DNA of 64,000 bases from JAZDGX01 sp964482205 (GTDB taxonomy: Bacteria; Eisenbacteria; RBG-16-71-46; CAIMUX01; WJJG01). The stretch lies in the NCBI GenBank assembly GCA_964482205.1, contig CAYZWI010000005.1:1-64000 (forward strand), in the 5' to 3' direction. The notes beneath the pieces were generated by a model. That model was not told the origin of the DNA, did no database searches, and saw nothing but the letters and a program-made list of their open reading frames with translations. Numbering within the stretch: the stretch's first letter is position 1; every line of letters starts with the position of its first letter. A program made the translations under genes and the position numbers. Positions 7,810-15,273 of the stretch are shown one piece after another.

Positions 7810-8793
7810 CTACTTCCCGGCCTGGTCGATCGGACGCGCTTCGATCTTGTCGTCGTTGAAGAAGGGAATGAGCACCACACCCCGCGGGAGATCGAGCCCG
7901 ATGTCGGCCGGAGCGGGAAGGTGATCGAAGAGCAGGGAAGCTTCTCCCGAGGGAGCGATGCGATAGACGCCTTGCGCAACCCAGCTCGAAACGAGCAGGG
8001 CGCCGTCGGGAAGGTGCACGAGTCCGTCGAGGCCGGCGGCAGGAACGCCGACTTCTCTCAGGAGATGCGCCTCCTTGTCATCGGAGACATCGAGGGCCGA
8101 GATGCGCGCAGCTACTGAGCGCGCGATCCACAATGTATCGGCCGAGATCGCGAGCCCGTTCGGTTGCATGATGGTTGCATCGTGCACCAGCACCCCGGGG
8201 TGCATGTCGGCGCCGATGCGATGAATGAGGTTCGTGCGCATGTCGGACACATACAGCGTGCCGTCGTCGGAGACGGCGAGGTCGTTCAGGAAGACCGCCT
8301 CCGCGATCGGAATCGCTCCGCGCGGCTCCCCGGTGGTGCGCGAGAAGATGCGCACCGCGTCGATGTCGGCGACAAAGAGCGAATCGCCGCGCAGGGCCAT
8401 GCCCTTGGGCGCATTCAGAGTGACTTCCTTCGCCGCCCCGTCGATCCAGGCGATCGCGAGGACGCGGCCGTCGGGCGAGACGCGCGAGATGAAGCCGTTG
8501 TCATCCTTGGCATCGGGCGCGCCGTTCACATTGGAGACGAGGTAGACATCCGCGATGGGGTCGTGGAGCACGGATTCCGGCGTGCGCAAGCCGGCGTCGG
8601 TGAGGACGAAACCGTCCCAAGTCACAGGCGGCGCCGGCGTGGGATTGTCTGTCGCGGGGCAGACGGCGGCCAAGGCGGCCAGGCCTGCGAGCGCGAGCGC
8701 GAGACGGAAGGCGCGCGCGCTGGGACGCGCAGAGGCGCGCCTGATGATGCGGGCAAGCTCATGCAACCCGGCCTGCAAGTGTCGAGCGTGCAT
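7810..8793 (-). CDS. Exported SMP-30/gluconolactonase-like beta-propeller protein
   Basis: 327 residues. The N-terminus has an Arg-rich start and a hydrophobic stretch (FRLALALAGLAALAAVC), i.e. a signal peptide; the Cys is a poor lipobox. From about residue 50 the chain shows propeller-type repeats (SVLHDPIADVYLVSN, LNAPKGMALRGDSLFVADI, LNDLAVSDDGTLYVSDM, PNGLAISADTLWIA). This is the SMP-30/NHL pattern, with acidic and Asn residues at the central metal position. Lactonase activity is possible but unproven. It sits upstream of the DMT exporter in the same transcription unit. Confidence 0.72.
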   Translation of the reverse strand: MHARHLQAGLHELARIIRRASARPSARAFRLALALAGLAALAAVCPATDNPTPAPPVTWDGFVLTDAGLRTPESVLHDPIADVYLVSNVNGAPDAKDDNGFISRVSPDGRVLAIAWIDGAAKEVTLNAPKGMALRGDSLFVADIDAVRIFSRTTGEPRGAIPIAEAVFLNDLAVSDDGTLYVSDMRTNLIHRIGADMHPGVLVHDATIMQPNGLAISADTLWIARSVAARISALDVSDDKEAHLLREVGVPAAGLDGLVHLPDGALLVSSWVAQGVYRIAPSGEASLLFDHLPAPADIGLDLPRGVVLIPFFNDDKIEARPIDQAGK

Positions 8794-8932
8794 CGTCCAC
8801 CTCCTGTATGCGAGTTCGAACGGGAACGCGAGCGAAGTTCAGCATAGCGAGGGTTTCGGTCGTGGCCAAGCGCGATGTCCTGAGATGGCCCCCGCCTCTG
8901 CCTTTCAAGGCAGGCCGCGATTCCAGGTGCGG

Positions 8933-9370
8933 TCATGTCCCGAGGGAAGGCTCAATGACCCGCCGGAAGCGCTCGGGCATCGCGGCCACGCGCTGATTCC
9001 CGTAGTCGAAGAAGAGTAGCGAGGTTCTGGCCAGCGCGACGAGAGTGTTCGAATGGCGATCGGTCACGCGATAGAGCAGATCGCACCCGCGCGAGCCGAT
9101 TTCTCCCGCGGCGATCTCGATCTCCAACACCTGCCCATAGAATGCCTGCGCGCGATAGCTCACCGCGAGCTCGGTGAGGATGATTCCCCGGCCCTCGACA
9201 TTCGCCTCCTCCATGCCGTGGGCGCGAAAGAAGCGCACGCGCGCTTCGTGCAGAATCGAAACCAGCGAATCGTGGCCCAAATGATTGCCGTAGTTGATGT
9301 CGCTGATCCGAACCGTCTGCTCATCGGCAAAGAGCGCGCGGTCGGGGAAGACGATCGCCTCACGAGTCAT
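8933..9370 (-). CDS. Acyl-CoA thioesterase, 4HBT hotdog-fold family
   Basis: 145 residues, typical length for a single hotdog domain. RISDINYGNHLGHDSLVSILHEAR resembles the 4-hydroxybenzoyl-CoA thioesterase / YbgC active-site helix (normally Asp-x-x-x-His-Val/Asn). Here an Asn-Tyr-Gly-Asn-His sequence precedes the helix. It would hydrolyse acyl-CoA thioesters in the cytoplasm. The gene overlaps the stop of the LOG-like gene by 11 bases, which implies co-expression. Confidence 0.82.
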   Translation of the reverse strand: MTREAIVFPDRALFADEQTVRISDINYGNHLGHDSLVSILHEARVRFFRAHGMEEANVEGRGIILTELAVSYRAQAFYGQVLEIEIAAGEIGSRGCDLLYRVTDRHSNTLVALARTSLLFFDYGNQRVAAMPERFRRVIEPSLGT

Positions 9371-10028
9371 GGCCTTGCCTCAGGGTTGGCCTGCTGTGTT
9401 CCCGCAAGCATTCGCTCACGAACCGCTTCACTTCCTCGAGATCCGAGGTCCAGCGGGTTTCCGCGGGCAGATCCAACATCTCTCCGGCTCGATGCAGGAA
9501 AGCGATCAAGGGCCGGCCGTACTGCCGCGCGAGCACGATCTCGCTCGCCGTTCCGGATGAGCCCGGCAATGCGACGATCACATCGCTGGAGAGGACATTG
9601 ATGTGGTTCCGGGATAGCGGATCGGTGCCGCGAAAGCCGGTGAAGGGAAGGTGCGTGAAGATGGGGATCTCGATCCACAGGTTGGGATAGCCGGCGCGCG
9701 CCTCGTCCGAACGCGCGGCCTCGCGCCCGGCCTCTCGCCCCGCGTGTCGCGCGGCCTCGCGCCCGGCCGCATGCTCGCCTGCGGCTTCGAGCTCGGTGAT
9801 GGAAGGATGCGGCAGGATGCCGATCGTGCGGCCGGATCGTCCGGGCGTCTCGCAGAACGCCCGGCTCACGCATTCCATCACGCCTGCTCCACCGCCGGTC
9901 AGCAAATGCACGCTCAGAGTTGCCAGCCATCGTCCGAGCGGCTCGGCGAGATCGGGATGCGGATCGGTCCCCGATCCCATCACGCCGACGATCGGCAGGC
10001 GGACGGTCTGGGGCGCCTCTCTCGTCAT
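9360..10028 (-). CDS. LOG/SLOG-family (TIGR00725-like) nucleotide-binding protein
   Basis: 222 residues from ATG at 10028. PIVGVMGSGTD, LLTGGGAGVMECVSRAFC and VIVALPGSSGTASEIVLA are the Rossmann-fold motifs of the SLOG superfamily (the group of lysine-decarboxylase-like/LOG proteins and putative Moco carriers). The canonical PGGxGTxxE is PGSSGTASE here. An Ala/Arg/Gly/Glu repeat (about residues 82-105, built from GREA units) is inserted in a surface loop; it looks like a coding microsatellite. The precise substrate is unknown, and cytokinin riboside phosphate hydrolysis cannot be assumed. Confidence 0.75.
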   Translation of the reverse strand: MTREAPQTVRLPIVGVMGSGTDPHPDLAEPLGRWLATLSVHLLTGGGAGVMECVSRAFCETPGRSGRTIGILPHPSITELEAAGEHAAGREAARHAGREAGREAARSDEARAGYPNLWIEIPIFTHLPFTGFRGTDPLSRNHINVLSSDVIVALPGSSGTASEIVLARQYGRPLIAFLHRAGEMLDLPAETRWTSDLEEVKRFVSECLREHSRPTLRQGHDS

Positions 10029-10267
10029 CGCTTGGAGATCAGATAGGCCGCGAGGACGGCGAAGAGCGCGGCGAGAAGGGCGATCAGCATGACCTTCCAT
10101 CTCGTGAACGGGGCGCGATCGGAGATCACGATGCGCAAGGCCTGGCGGATGTCGTCGCGCGTGGTTCCCGGGCGCTCGCGCTCGAACTGCTCCACCGTGG
10201 AAGAGATCCGCTGCGCGAGCTCGAGCGCGGTGGGAGAGGCATTGGTGCGAACAGGGACGACGATCAT
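10025..10267 (-). CDS. Small membrane-anchored protein, unknown function
   Basis: 80 residues from ATG at 10267. The N-terminal half is soluble and helical (ALELAQRISSTVEQFERER, DDIRQALRIVISDR). The C-terminus is a single transmembrane helix (VMLIALLAALFAVLAAYLISKR), giving a tail-anchored topology. The stop overlaps the start of the LOG-like gene. No family recognised. Confidence 0.65.
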   Translation of the reverse strand: MIVVPVRTNASPTALELAQRISSTVEQFERERPGTTRDDIRQALRIVISDRAPFTRWKVMLIALLAALFAVLAAYLISKR

Positions 10268-10278
10268 GCGTTTCCTCT

Positions 10279-10647
10279 CTATCGAACGCTGTGGCCGAAA
10301 GGCGTGAACGACAGGGCCATCAACTTGAAATGCTGCTTGGCGAAGGGAATCCCGATGATCGTGATGGCGCACAGGAGTCCGAAGACCAAGTGCGTGAGCG
10401 CGATCCAGACACCCCCGCAGACGATCCAGAGGATGTTCATGAGAACCGACAAGCATCCGGTGGACGCAGAGGTCGACACGACTTCACGGCCGAAGGGCAG
10501 GAGCGCGAGGAAAGCCAGTTTGAAGACCTGGATGCCGAAGGGGATTCCGACGATCGTGATACAGAGAACCAGTCCCCCGGCGAGATATTCGAGGAAGATC
10601 ACGAGTCCGCCGAGGACGATCCAGAGAATGTTACCGATCAGGCTCAT
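10279..10647 (-). CDS. yccF: YccF-domain inner-membrane protein
   Basis: 122 residues with two tandem YccF (DUF307) repeats, each with GNILWIV / MNILWIVCGG and TIVGIPFGIQVFKLAFLALLPFG / TIIGIPFAKQHFKLMALSFTPFG. About four transmembrane segments. Function of the family is not established. It lies upstream of the small membrane protein and downstream of the TM2 gene on the same strand. Confidence 0.88.
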   Translation of the reverse strand: MSLIGNILWIVLGGLVIFLEYLAGGLVLCITIVGIPFGIQVFKLAFLALLPFGREVVSTSASTGCLSVLMNILWIVCGGVWIALTHLVFGLLCAITIIGIPFAKQHFKLMALSFTPFGHSVR

Positions 10648-10712
10648 GGAAACGCTCCTTCAAGGCCGGGATTCCTGTGCGGAGGAAGTCTCATCGACGA
10701 CTGCCATGCGGG

Positions 10713-11027
10713 CTATGTCCACCGGGTGAGGGGCCGCCCTTCCTGGTCCCTGAAACTGCCGATGATGATCATGATGAAATCGATCAGGGTCCAGACGCCG
10801 AGCGCCCCGAGGGTGAACAATTGCAGCAGTCCCGTTCCGATCTTGCCGACGTAGAAGCGGTGGGCGCCGAAGACGCCCAGGAAGAAGCAGAGCAGGAATG
10901 CCGGCAGGATCCGTTTGGGGCTTTCGCCGGGCATGCCGTACGCGGGAACGAGCAAAGCCTCTCCGCAGTATCTGCACTTGATCGCATCATCCTGGATCTC
11001 TTCCGCACAGAAGGGGCACTTCTTCAT
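10713..11027 (-). CDS. TM2-domain protein with N-terminal zinc ribbon
   Basis: 104 residues. The N-terminal zinc ribbon (CPFCAEEI ... CRYCGEAL) is followed by a TM2 domain: two transmembrane helices joined by a turn with GVFGAHRFYVGKIGTGLLQL and the second helix GVWTLIDFIMIIIG. The common TM2 motif DRF/HRFYxG is present. Function unknown; such proteins are small membrane adaptors. RBS and ATG at 11027 are consistent with the ribbon starting at residue 4. Confidence 0.85.
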   Translation of the reverse strand: MKKCPFCAEEIQDDAIKCRYCGEALLVPAYGMPGESPKRILPAFLLCFFLGVFGAHRFYVGKIGTGLLQLFTLGALGVWTLIDFIMIIIGSFRDQEGRPLTRWT

Positions 11028-11096
11028 TGCCGGTTCTCCTCGTGATGCGCCTGGCGCGAGCGGCTCACGCGCGCCGGCGTCGTGAGCGCCCGCCGG

Positions 11097-11702
11097 TCAC
11101 GATCGCTCGTCGCGTGATGCCGCCGGCCGACCCTTCGCGGATCGGCTCGACTTTCCTTTCACTTTCTTCGCTTTCGTCGCGGTCTTGCTCTTGATCGGGA
11201 CGCTCGTTCGACTGCGCTGCGGGCGGCTCGCCGGCGTTTTCAGCGCGCGCACGATGAAATCCCGCCAAACGGCGTTGGGTTTCCATACCCGCGCGGCCTC
11301 GCGCAGAGCCCGCTCGGTCTGCCAGCCGAGGCGCAGAATGCGATCGAGGGCCACGAACACGGACACCCGATAGTTCTTGGCGCAGTGAACGAAGATCTTC
11401 CTGCCTGCTTGCGCGGCCATGCAAGCGGAGAAGAGCCGCAGGTCCGCCAGGCTCGGCCGCTCCCACACGATGGGAATCGCGAAGTAGCGCATGCCAAGCG
11501 AGCGGACGACCTCGCCTTCGCCGGGCCAGGCGTCCTCGGCGTCGTCGGGGAGGAGATTGACCACTACTTCAAATCCGGCGGCCGCCAGGACGGCGATGTG
11601 ACGATCCGTGACGCGCCCTCCGGTCGCCAGGCGATGGTTGAGACGCCGGTATCCCGGAATCGATTCCGATAGCCAACCGTCCATGCCGCTGGGAAGAGCC
11701 AT
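11097..11702 (-). CDS. Protein tyrosine/dual-specificity phosphatase-like protein with shortened P-loop
   Basis: 201 residues from ATG at 11702 (MALPSGMDGW). The order of elements resembles the DSP/DUF442-like fold: SGRLATGGRVT-like start, VVNLLPDDAEDAW, Gly-Met-Arg-Tyr strand, then the P-loop HCAKNYRVS. Normal phosphatases have HCx5R; here only four residues separate Cys and Arg, so catalysis is doubtful or altered. The C-terminal 45 residues are a Lys/Ser/Arg-rich basic tail, perhaps for nucleic acid or membrane binding. Unlinked to the second phosphatase gene in this window (22587-23009). Confidence 0.7.
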   Translation of the reverse strand: MALPSGMDGWLSESIPGYRRLNHRLATGGRVTDRHIAVLAAAGFEVVVNLLPDDAEDAWPGEGEVVRSLGMRYFAIPIVWERPSLADLRLFSACMAAQAGRKIFVHCAKNYRVSVFVALDRILRLGWQTERALREAARVWKPNAVWRDFIVRALKTPASRPQRSRTSVPIKSKTATKAKKVKGKSSRSAKGRPAASRDERS

Positions 11703-11810
11703 GCGCAAATGATACTCAGATATTCGAGCGATAGAAAGAGGGAGATGGGGGAACAAAGGAAGGTGCGGGAAGAGGACGAGAACTTCTGTTAAGGAAGGCG
11801 TGCGGGCCGG

Positions 11811-12215
11811 CTACGATGGACCACCACCTGAGCGAGGCGCGCCTTTGCGTTCACGAGAGTGGGGACGATCGCGCCAGCGCGCGCGCAAGCGCGCCCATCC
11901 GGCGGCCGTCGGCCCGCGCCACCCGAAGCGTTCGAGATCGATTCGTCCGCGGGCGTCGAATACCACCCCTTCTCGTTCCAGCAGACGGCGCTGCTCGTCG
12001 TGGCCGTCGCCCGCGCGGCGCGCGCTCACCCGGCCCTGGCTGTTGATCACGCGCTGCCAGGGGACGGGAGCGAAACGCGGCAGCGCGGCCATCGCATAGC
12101 CGGCCATGCGCGGCGTGCAATCGCCGACGAGGGCGGCCAGTTGTCCATAGGTCGCCACCCGTCCGCGCGGGATCAATTCGACGAGATCGTAGATGCGATC
12201 GTGCAAGCCGGGCAT
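11811..12215 (-). CDS. Alkyltransferase-like protein (ATL, MGMT family without the active Cys)
   Basis: 134 residues. The MGMT DNA-binding part is intact: IPRGRVATYGQLAALVG, PRMAGYAMAALP and PWQRVINSQGRVS. In active O6-alkylguanine transferases the motif is PCHRV; here Cys is replaced by Trp (PWQRV), the hallmark of ATL proteins. Known ATLs bind O6-alkylguanine lesions and hand them to nucleotide excision repair instead of repairing them directly. The C-terminal Arg-rich tail after residue 105 is outside the domain. The start lies 4 bases after the cydB stop. Confidence 0.88.
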   Translation of the reverse strand: MPGLHDRIYDLVELIPRGRVATYGQLAALVGDCTPRMAGYAMAALPRFAPVPWQRVINSQGRVSARRAGDGHDEQRRLLEREGVVFDARGRIDLERFGWRGPTAAGWARLRARWRDRPHSRERKGAPRSGGGPS

Positions 12216-12218
12216 GCC

Positions 12219-13244
12219 TCAATACCCGCCTTCCTCGATCTGCACTTTTCCGCGGAAGACCCGGTACACATAGATCGTGTAGCCGATCACGATCGGCATT
12301 CCGATGAGCGCCACGATGAACATGGTCTTCAGGGTCAGCGCGCTCGCGGAAGCGTTCGCGATGGTCAGGCTGTGATCGAGATGGGTGCGCGAGGGAACGA
12401 GGCGCGGGTACAGCCCAAGCGCGGCGAGCGCGATTGCGGAGGCGATCGCCACCGACGAACCGGTGAAAGCGAACGAGAAGCGCGCGCGTCGCAAAGCGAA
12501 CGGCACGGAGAGCAGCGCCGCCAGGAAGAGCAGGAAGACGACCCAGGTGAGCGGCCGGCCGGACGCCTGAGAGAAGAGCCAGGGAGAGACGAGCGCGGTT
12601 GCGAAGCTGGCGAAACCATGCAACAGCACCCAAACGATCCATAGGCGCATCGCGACGCGATGCAACCAGGACTGGAATTCCCCATCCGTCTTGGCGGCGA
12701 GATACAGCGCGCCATGACAAATGAAGATGACGAGCGACAAGATGCCGATCAACAGTGCGTAGGGATTCAGGAGGCCGAGAAAAGTGCCGGTGTAGAAACC
12801 GCGCGCGTCGATGGGCAGGCCGCGCAGGATGTTGCCGACGGCGACGCCGAGAAGCAGCGCGGGGAGCAGGCTGCCAAGGCCGAAGCACAGGTCCCAGAAG
12901 CGCACCCAGCCGGGCGGCGTCTCCTTGCTGCGAAACTCGATGCCCGCGGCGCGCGCGATGAGCGCGGCGAGGACGGCGAACAGCGCGAGGTAGAGGCCGC
13001 TGAAGACCGTCGCGTACACGGAGGGAAACGCGGCGAAGAGCGCCCCGCCTCCGGTGATCAACCAGACTTCATTGCCGTCCCACACCGGGCCGATCGCGCG
13101 CGCGATCACGCGCCGGTCGCGGTCCTTCCGGCGGAAGAGATGCAGGATCCCGGCGCCCAGGTCGAAGCCATCGAGCACCGCGTAGCCGCCGATCAGGACG
13201 GCGATCAAGAGGAACCAGGCGATTTGCAGGGCGGACGGTTCCAT
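12219..13244 (-). CDS. cydB: Cytochrome bd ubiquinol oxidase subunit II
   Basis: 341 residues, near usual length, eight to nine transmembrane segments. The N-terminus AWFLLIAVLIGGYAVLDGFDLGAGIL and GPVWDGNEVWLITGGGALFAAFP are diagnostic for CydB. It partners CydA in reducing O2 to water with quinol as donor and generates proton motive force by vectorial proton uptake. It starts 53 bases downstream of cydA on the same strand. Confidence 0.95.
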   Translation of the reverse strand: MEPSALQIAWFLLIAVLIGGYAVLDGFDLGAGILHLFRRKDRDRRVIARAIGPVWDGNEVWLITGGGALFAAFPSVYATVFSGLYLALFAVLAALIARAAGIEFRSKETPPGWVRFWDLCFGLGSLLPALLLGVAVGNILRGLPIDARGFYTGTFLGLLNPYALLIGILSLVIFICHGALYLAAKTDGEFQSWLHRVAMRLWIVWVLLHGFASFATALVSPWLFSQASGRPLTWVVFLLFLAALLSVPFALRRARFSFAFTGSSVAIASAIALAALGLYPRLVPSRTHLDHSLTIANASASALTLKTMFIVALIGMPIVIGYTIYVYRVFRGKVQIEEGGY

Positions 13245-13296
13245 GAACGGCTCCTTCGTTACTCCTCATCGCGAGAACGCGATGCCCGGCCGTTTC

Positions 13297-14643
13297 TCAC
13301 GCCGCGCGCGCGCCTTCCGGACTCGCCGGGCCCGAGCGGATCTTGCGCACCATGATGTAGGCCCACACCGTGCCGAGCCCCGCGTAGATGAGGGCCATCA
13401 AGACAAACGAAAAGAGGATGTTGCCGGCGATCACATTTGGAGAGACCGCGTGCGAGGTGCGCAGCAGCTTGTACACCGCCCAGGGCTGCCGCCCGACCTC
13501 GGCCGCGATCCATCCGAATTGACAAGCCAGCAGCGGCAAGGGAATGGCGACCACCAGCGCCTTGAGAAGCAGCGGCGTGCGCAGCAGTCGATCCTTACGC
13601 AGGAGGAAGACGCTCAGCGCCGTGAGGCCGATGAAGAGCATTCCGAGAATCACCATGTTGTGAAAGGAGACGAAAGAGAACCAGAGCTCGGCGCCCTTGG
13701 GCACCTGATCGGGGGGGAAGTCGGAGAGCCCGCGCACCAGCGCGTCGGGATCGCCGAAGGTCATCCAGCTGAGCATCTTCGGAATCTGGATCTCGGCGGT
13801 CAGCTCGGGCGTTTTAGTGTCGACCAGGGCGAAGAGCAGGAGCGGAGCGCCCGAAGTGCCGACGTACAAGCCTTCGAGGGCCGCGAACTTCTCCGGTTGC
13901 GTGTGCGCCACTTGCCGCCCGTGCTCGTGGCCCGTGGGGAAGAGCAGCAGCAGCGAAGCGATGAGGGCAACGGGCAGGCCCAAGCGCAGGGAGACGCGCC
14001 CCGCTTCCGCGTCACGACGGCGCAGAACGAGCGCGGCCCCCACGCCGGCGACGAAGAGCGCGCCGCTCACGAACGACGCCATCATCGTGTGCGAGAAGCG
14101 CAGGAGAGTGGAAGGATTGAAGACCGCTTGCGAGAAGTCGGTCAACTCGGCGCGCCCCAACTCGGGATTGATCGTGTAGCCGGCCGGGGTCTGTTGCCAG
14201 GAATTGGCGACGATGATCCAAAAGGCCGAGACCGTCGCGCCGATCGCGACGAGCAGGATCGAGACCCAGTGCGCCGCGGGCGAGAGGCGCTTGCGCCCGA
14301 AGAGATAGAGCCCGAGGAAGCCCGATTCGAGGAAGAAGGCGAAGATGCACTCGATCGCCAGCGGCGCGCCGAAGATGTCGCCGACGAAGCGGGCGTAATT
14401 CGCCCAGTTCGTCCCGAACTGGAATTCCATCACGATGCCGCTCGCAACCCCGACTCCAAAGGTAATCCCGAAGAGGACCGCGAAGAACCTGGCGGTCCGG
14501 CGGTAGACATCCGCGCCGGTGCGCCAGGCGAGGCCTTCGAAGACCACGATCATCCACGAGAGGCCGATCGTGAGAGGCGGAAAGAGAAAGTGGAAGCAGA
14601 TCGTCATGGCGAACTGGAGTCGGGAGAGAAGCACTGGATCCAT
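13297..14643 (-). CDS. cydA: Cytochrome bd ubiquinol oxidase subunit I, short Q-loop type
   Basis: About 448 residues from ATG at 14643, chosen because AAGGAG lies 7 bases upstream. The haem-ligand region RLQFAMTICFHFLFPPLTIG, the Q-loop motif EVGRQPWAVY and the HEHGRQVAHTQPEKFAALEG segment are present. The length and the missing insertion in the Q-loop place it with the short (CIO-like) bd oxidases, which are usually cyanide-tolerant. It indicates respiration at low oxygen. A dyad at 14741-14767 upstream could be regulatory. Confidence 0.95.
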   Translation of the reverse strand: MDPVLLSRLQFAMTICFHFLFPPLTIGLSWMIVVFEGLAWRTGADVYRRTARFFAVLFGITFGVGVASGIVMEFQFGTNWANYARFVGDIFGAPLAIECIFAFFLESGFLGLYLFGRKRLSPAAHWVSILLVAIGATVSAFWIIVANSWQQTPAGYTINPELGRAELTDFSQAVFNPSTLLRFSHTMMASFVSGALFVAGVGAALVLRRRDAEAGRVSLRLGLPVALIASLLLLFPTGHEHGRQVAHTQPEKFAALEGLYVGTSGAPLLLFALVDTKTPELTAEIQIPKMLSWMTFGDPDALVRGLSDFPPDQVPKGAELWFSFVSFHNMVILGMLFIGLTALSVFLLRKDRLLRTPLLLKALVVAIPLPLLACQFGWIAAEVGRQPWAVYKLLRTSHAVSPNVIAGNILFSFVLMALIYAGLGTVWAYIMVRKIRSGPASPEGARAA

Positions 14644-15273
14644 GCCGCGGCTCCTTCTGCGCACGATCGCCGGTCACGGCGATGGGGCGGAGATGGGCCC
14701 GCCCGCTGGCCGATTTGCGATGGAGTAGCGCGGAGAATCTACCTTGGGCCGGGATGCAGGCCAAGGTGATTGTGGATTGTGAAGCGGGCATGCGCGGGCC
14801 CGTGCCGTCGCGCGACGGGAAGTGATCGAAGCCGGCGCGATGCTGGGGGCGCTGTCGGGATGGGAGACGGAGGCAATCAGGAAAGATCACATTCGCTCAA
14901 CCGGTGCCCCGCCCTGGTAACCCATTCACTGCCGGGTCGGGAAGAGAGGGCTTCCCTGCGGCTTCTGCTCTGCCCAACAGCGGAACTCCACGGAAAGCGG
15001 CTGAATAGCGGCGTTCCGCCAATACTGGTTCTTGCCATGCGCCCGCGCGCGAGGCATCCGAGGACCCAGGGCGCTCGGAACGCGCCGCGGATGCCAACCG
15101 GCGCGGGAAGCGAGCGAAGTCTGAGCGCCTTCAAGAACCGGAACCCGAAGGCGCGAGAGGCGTACCTCAGTGCTTGAAAGCGACCTTCCGCTCGAGCGCT
15201 TCATGGTCATCGCGCCATCCGTGGGATTCGCGGGCCGGAGGCGGGCAAAGGCAGTCATCAGGAGCGAAAACTC
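14644..15273. other. Divergent intergenic region between cydA and the sulfatase gene
   Basis: 630 bases without a convincing gene. An imperfect dyad ACCTTGGGCC (14741-14750) / GGCCAAGGT (14759-14767) lies about 100 bases upstream of cydA and is a candidate operator. Frames crossing 14770-15177 have low-complexity, Arg-rich translations and no recognisable motif. No RNA gene seen. Confidence 0.5.

Noticed and set aside
14770..15177. Plus-strand 135-codon frame upstream of the sulfatase gene
   Set aside because: Arg-rich, low-information translation without RBS or motif; region is more likely regulatory.
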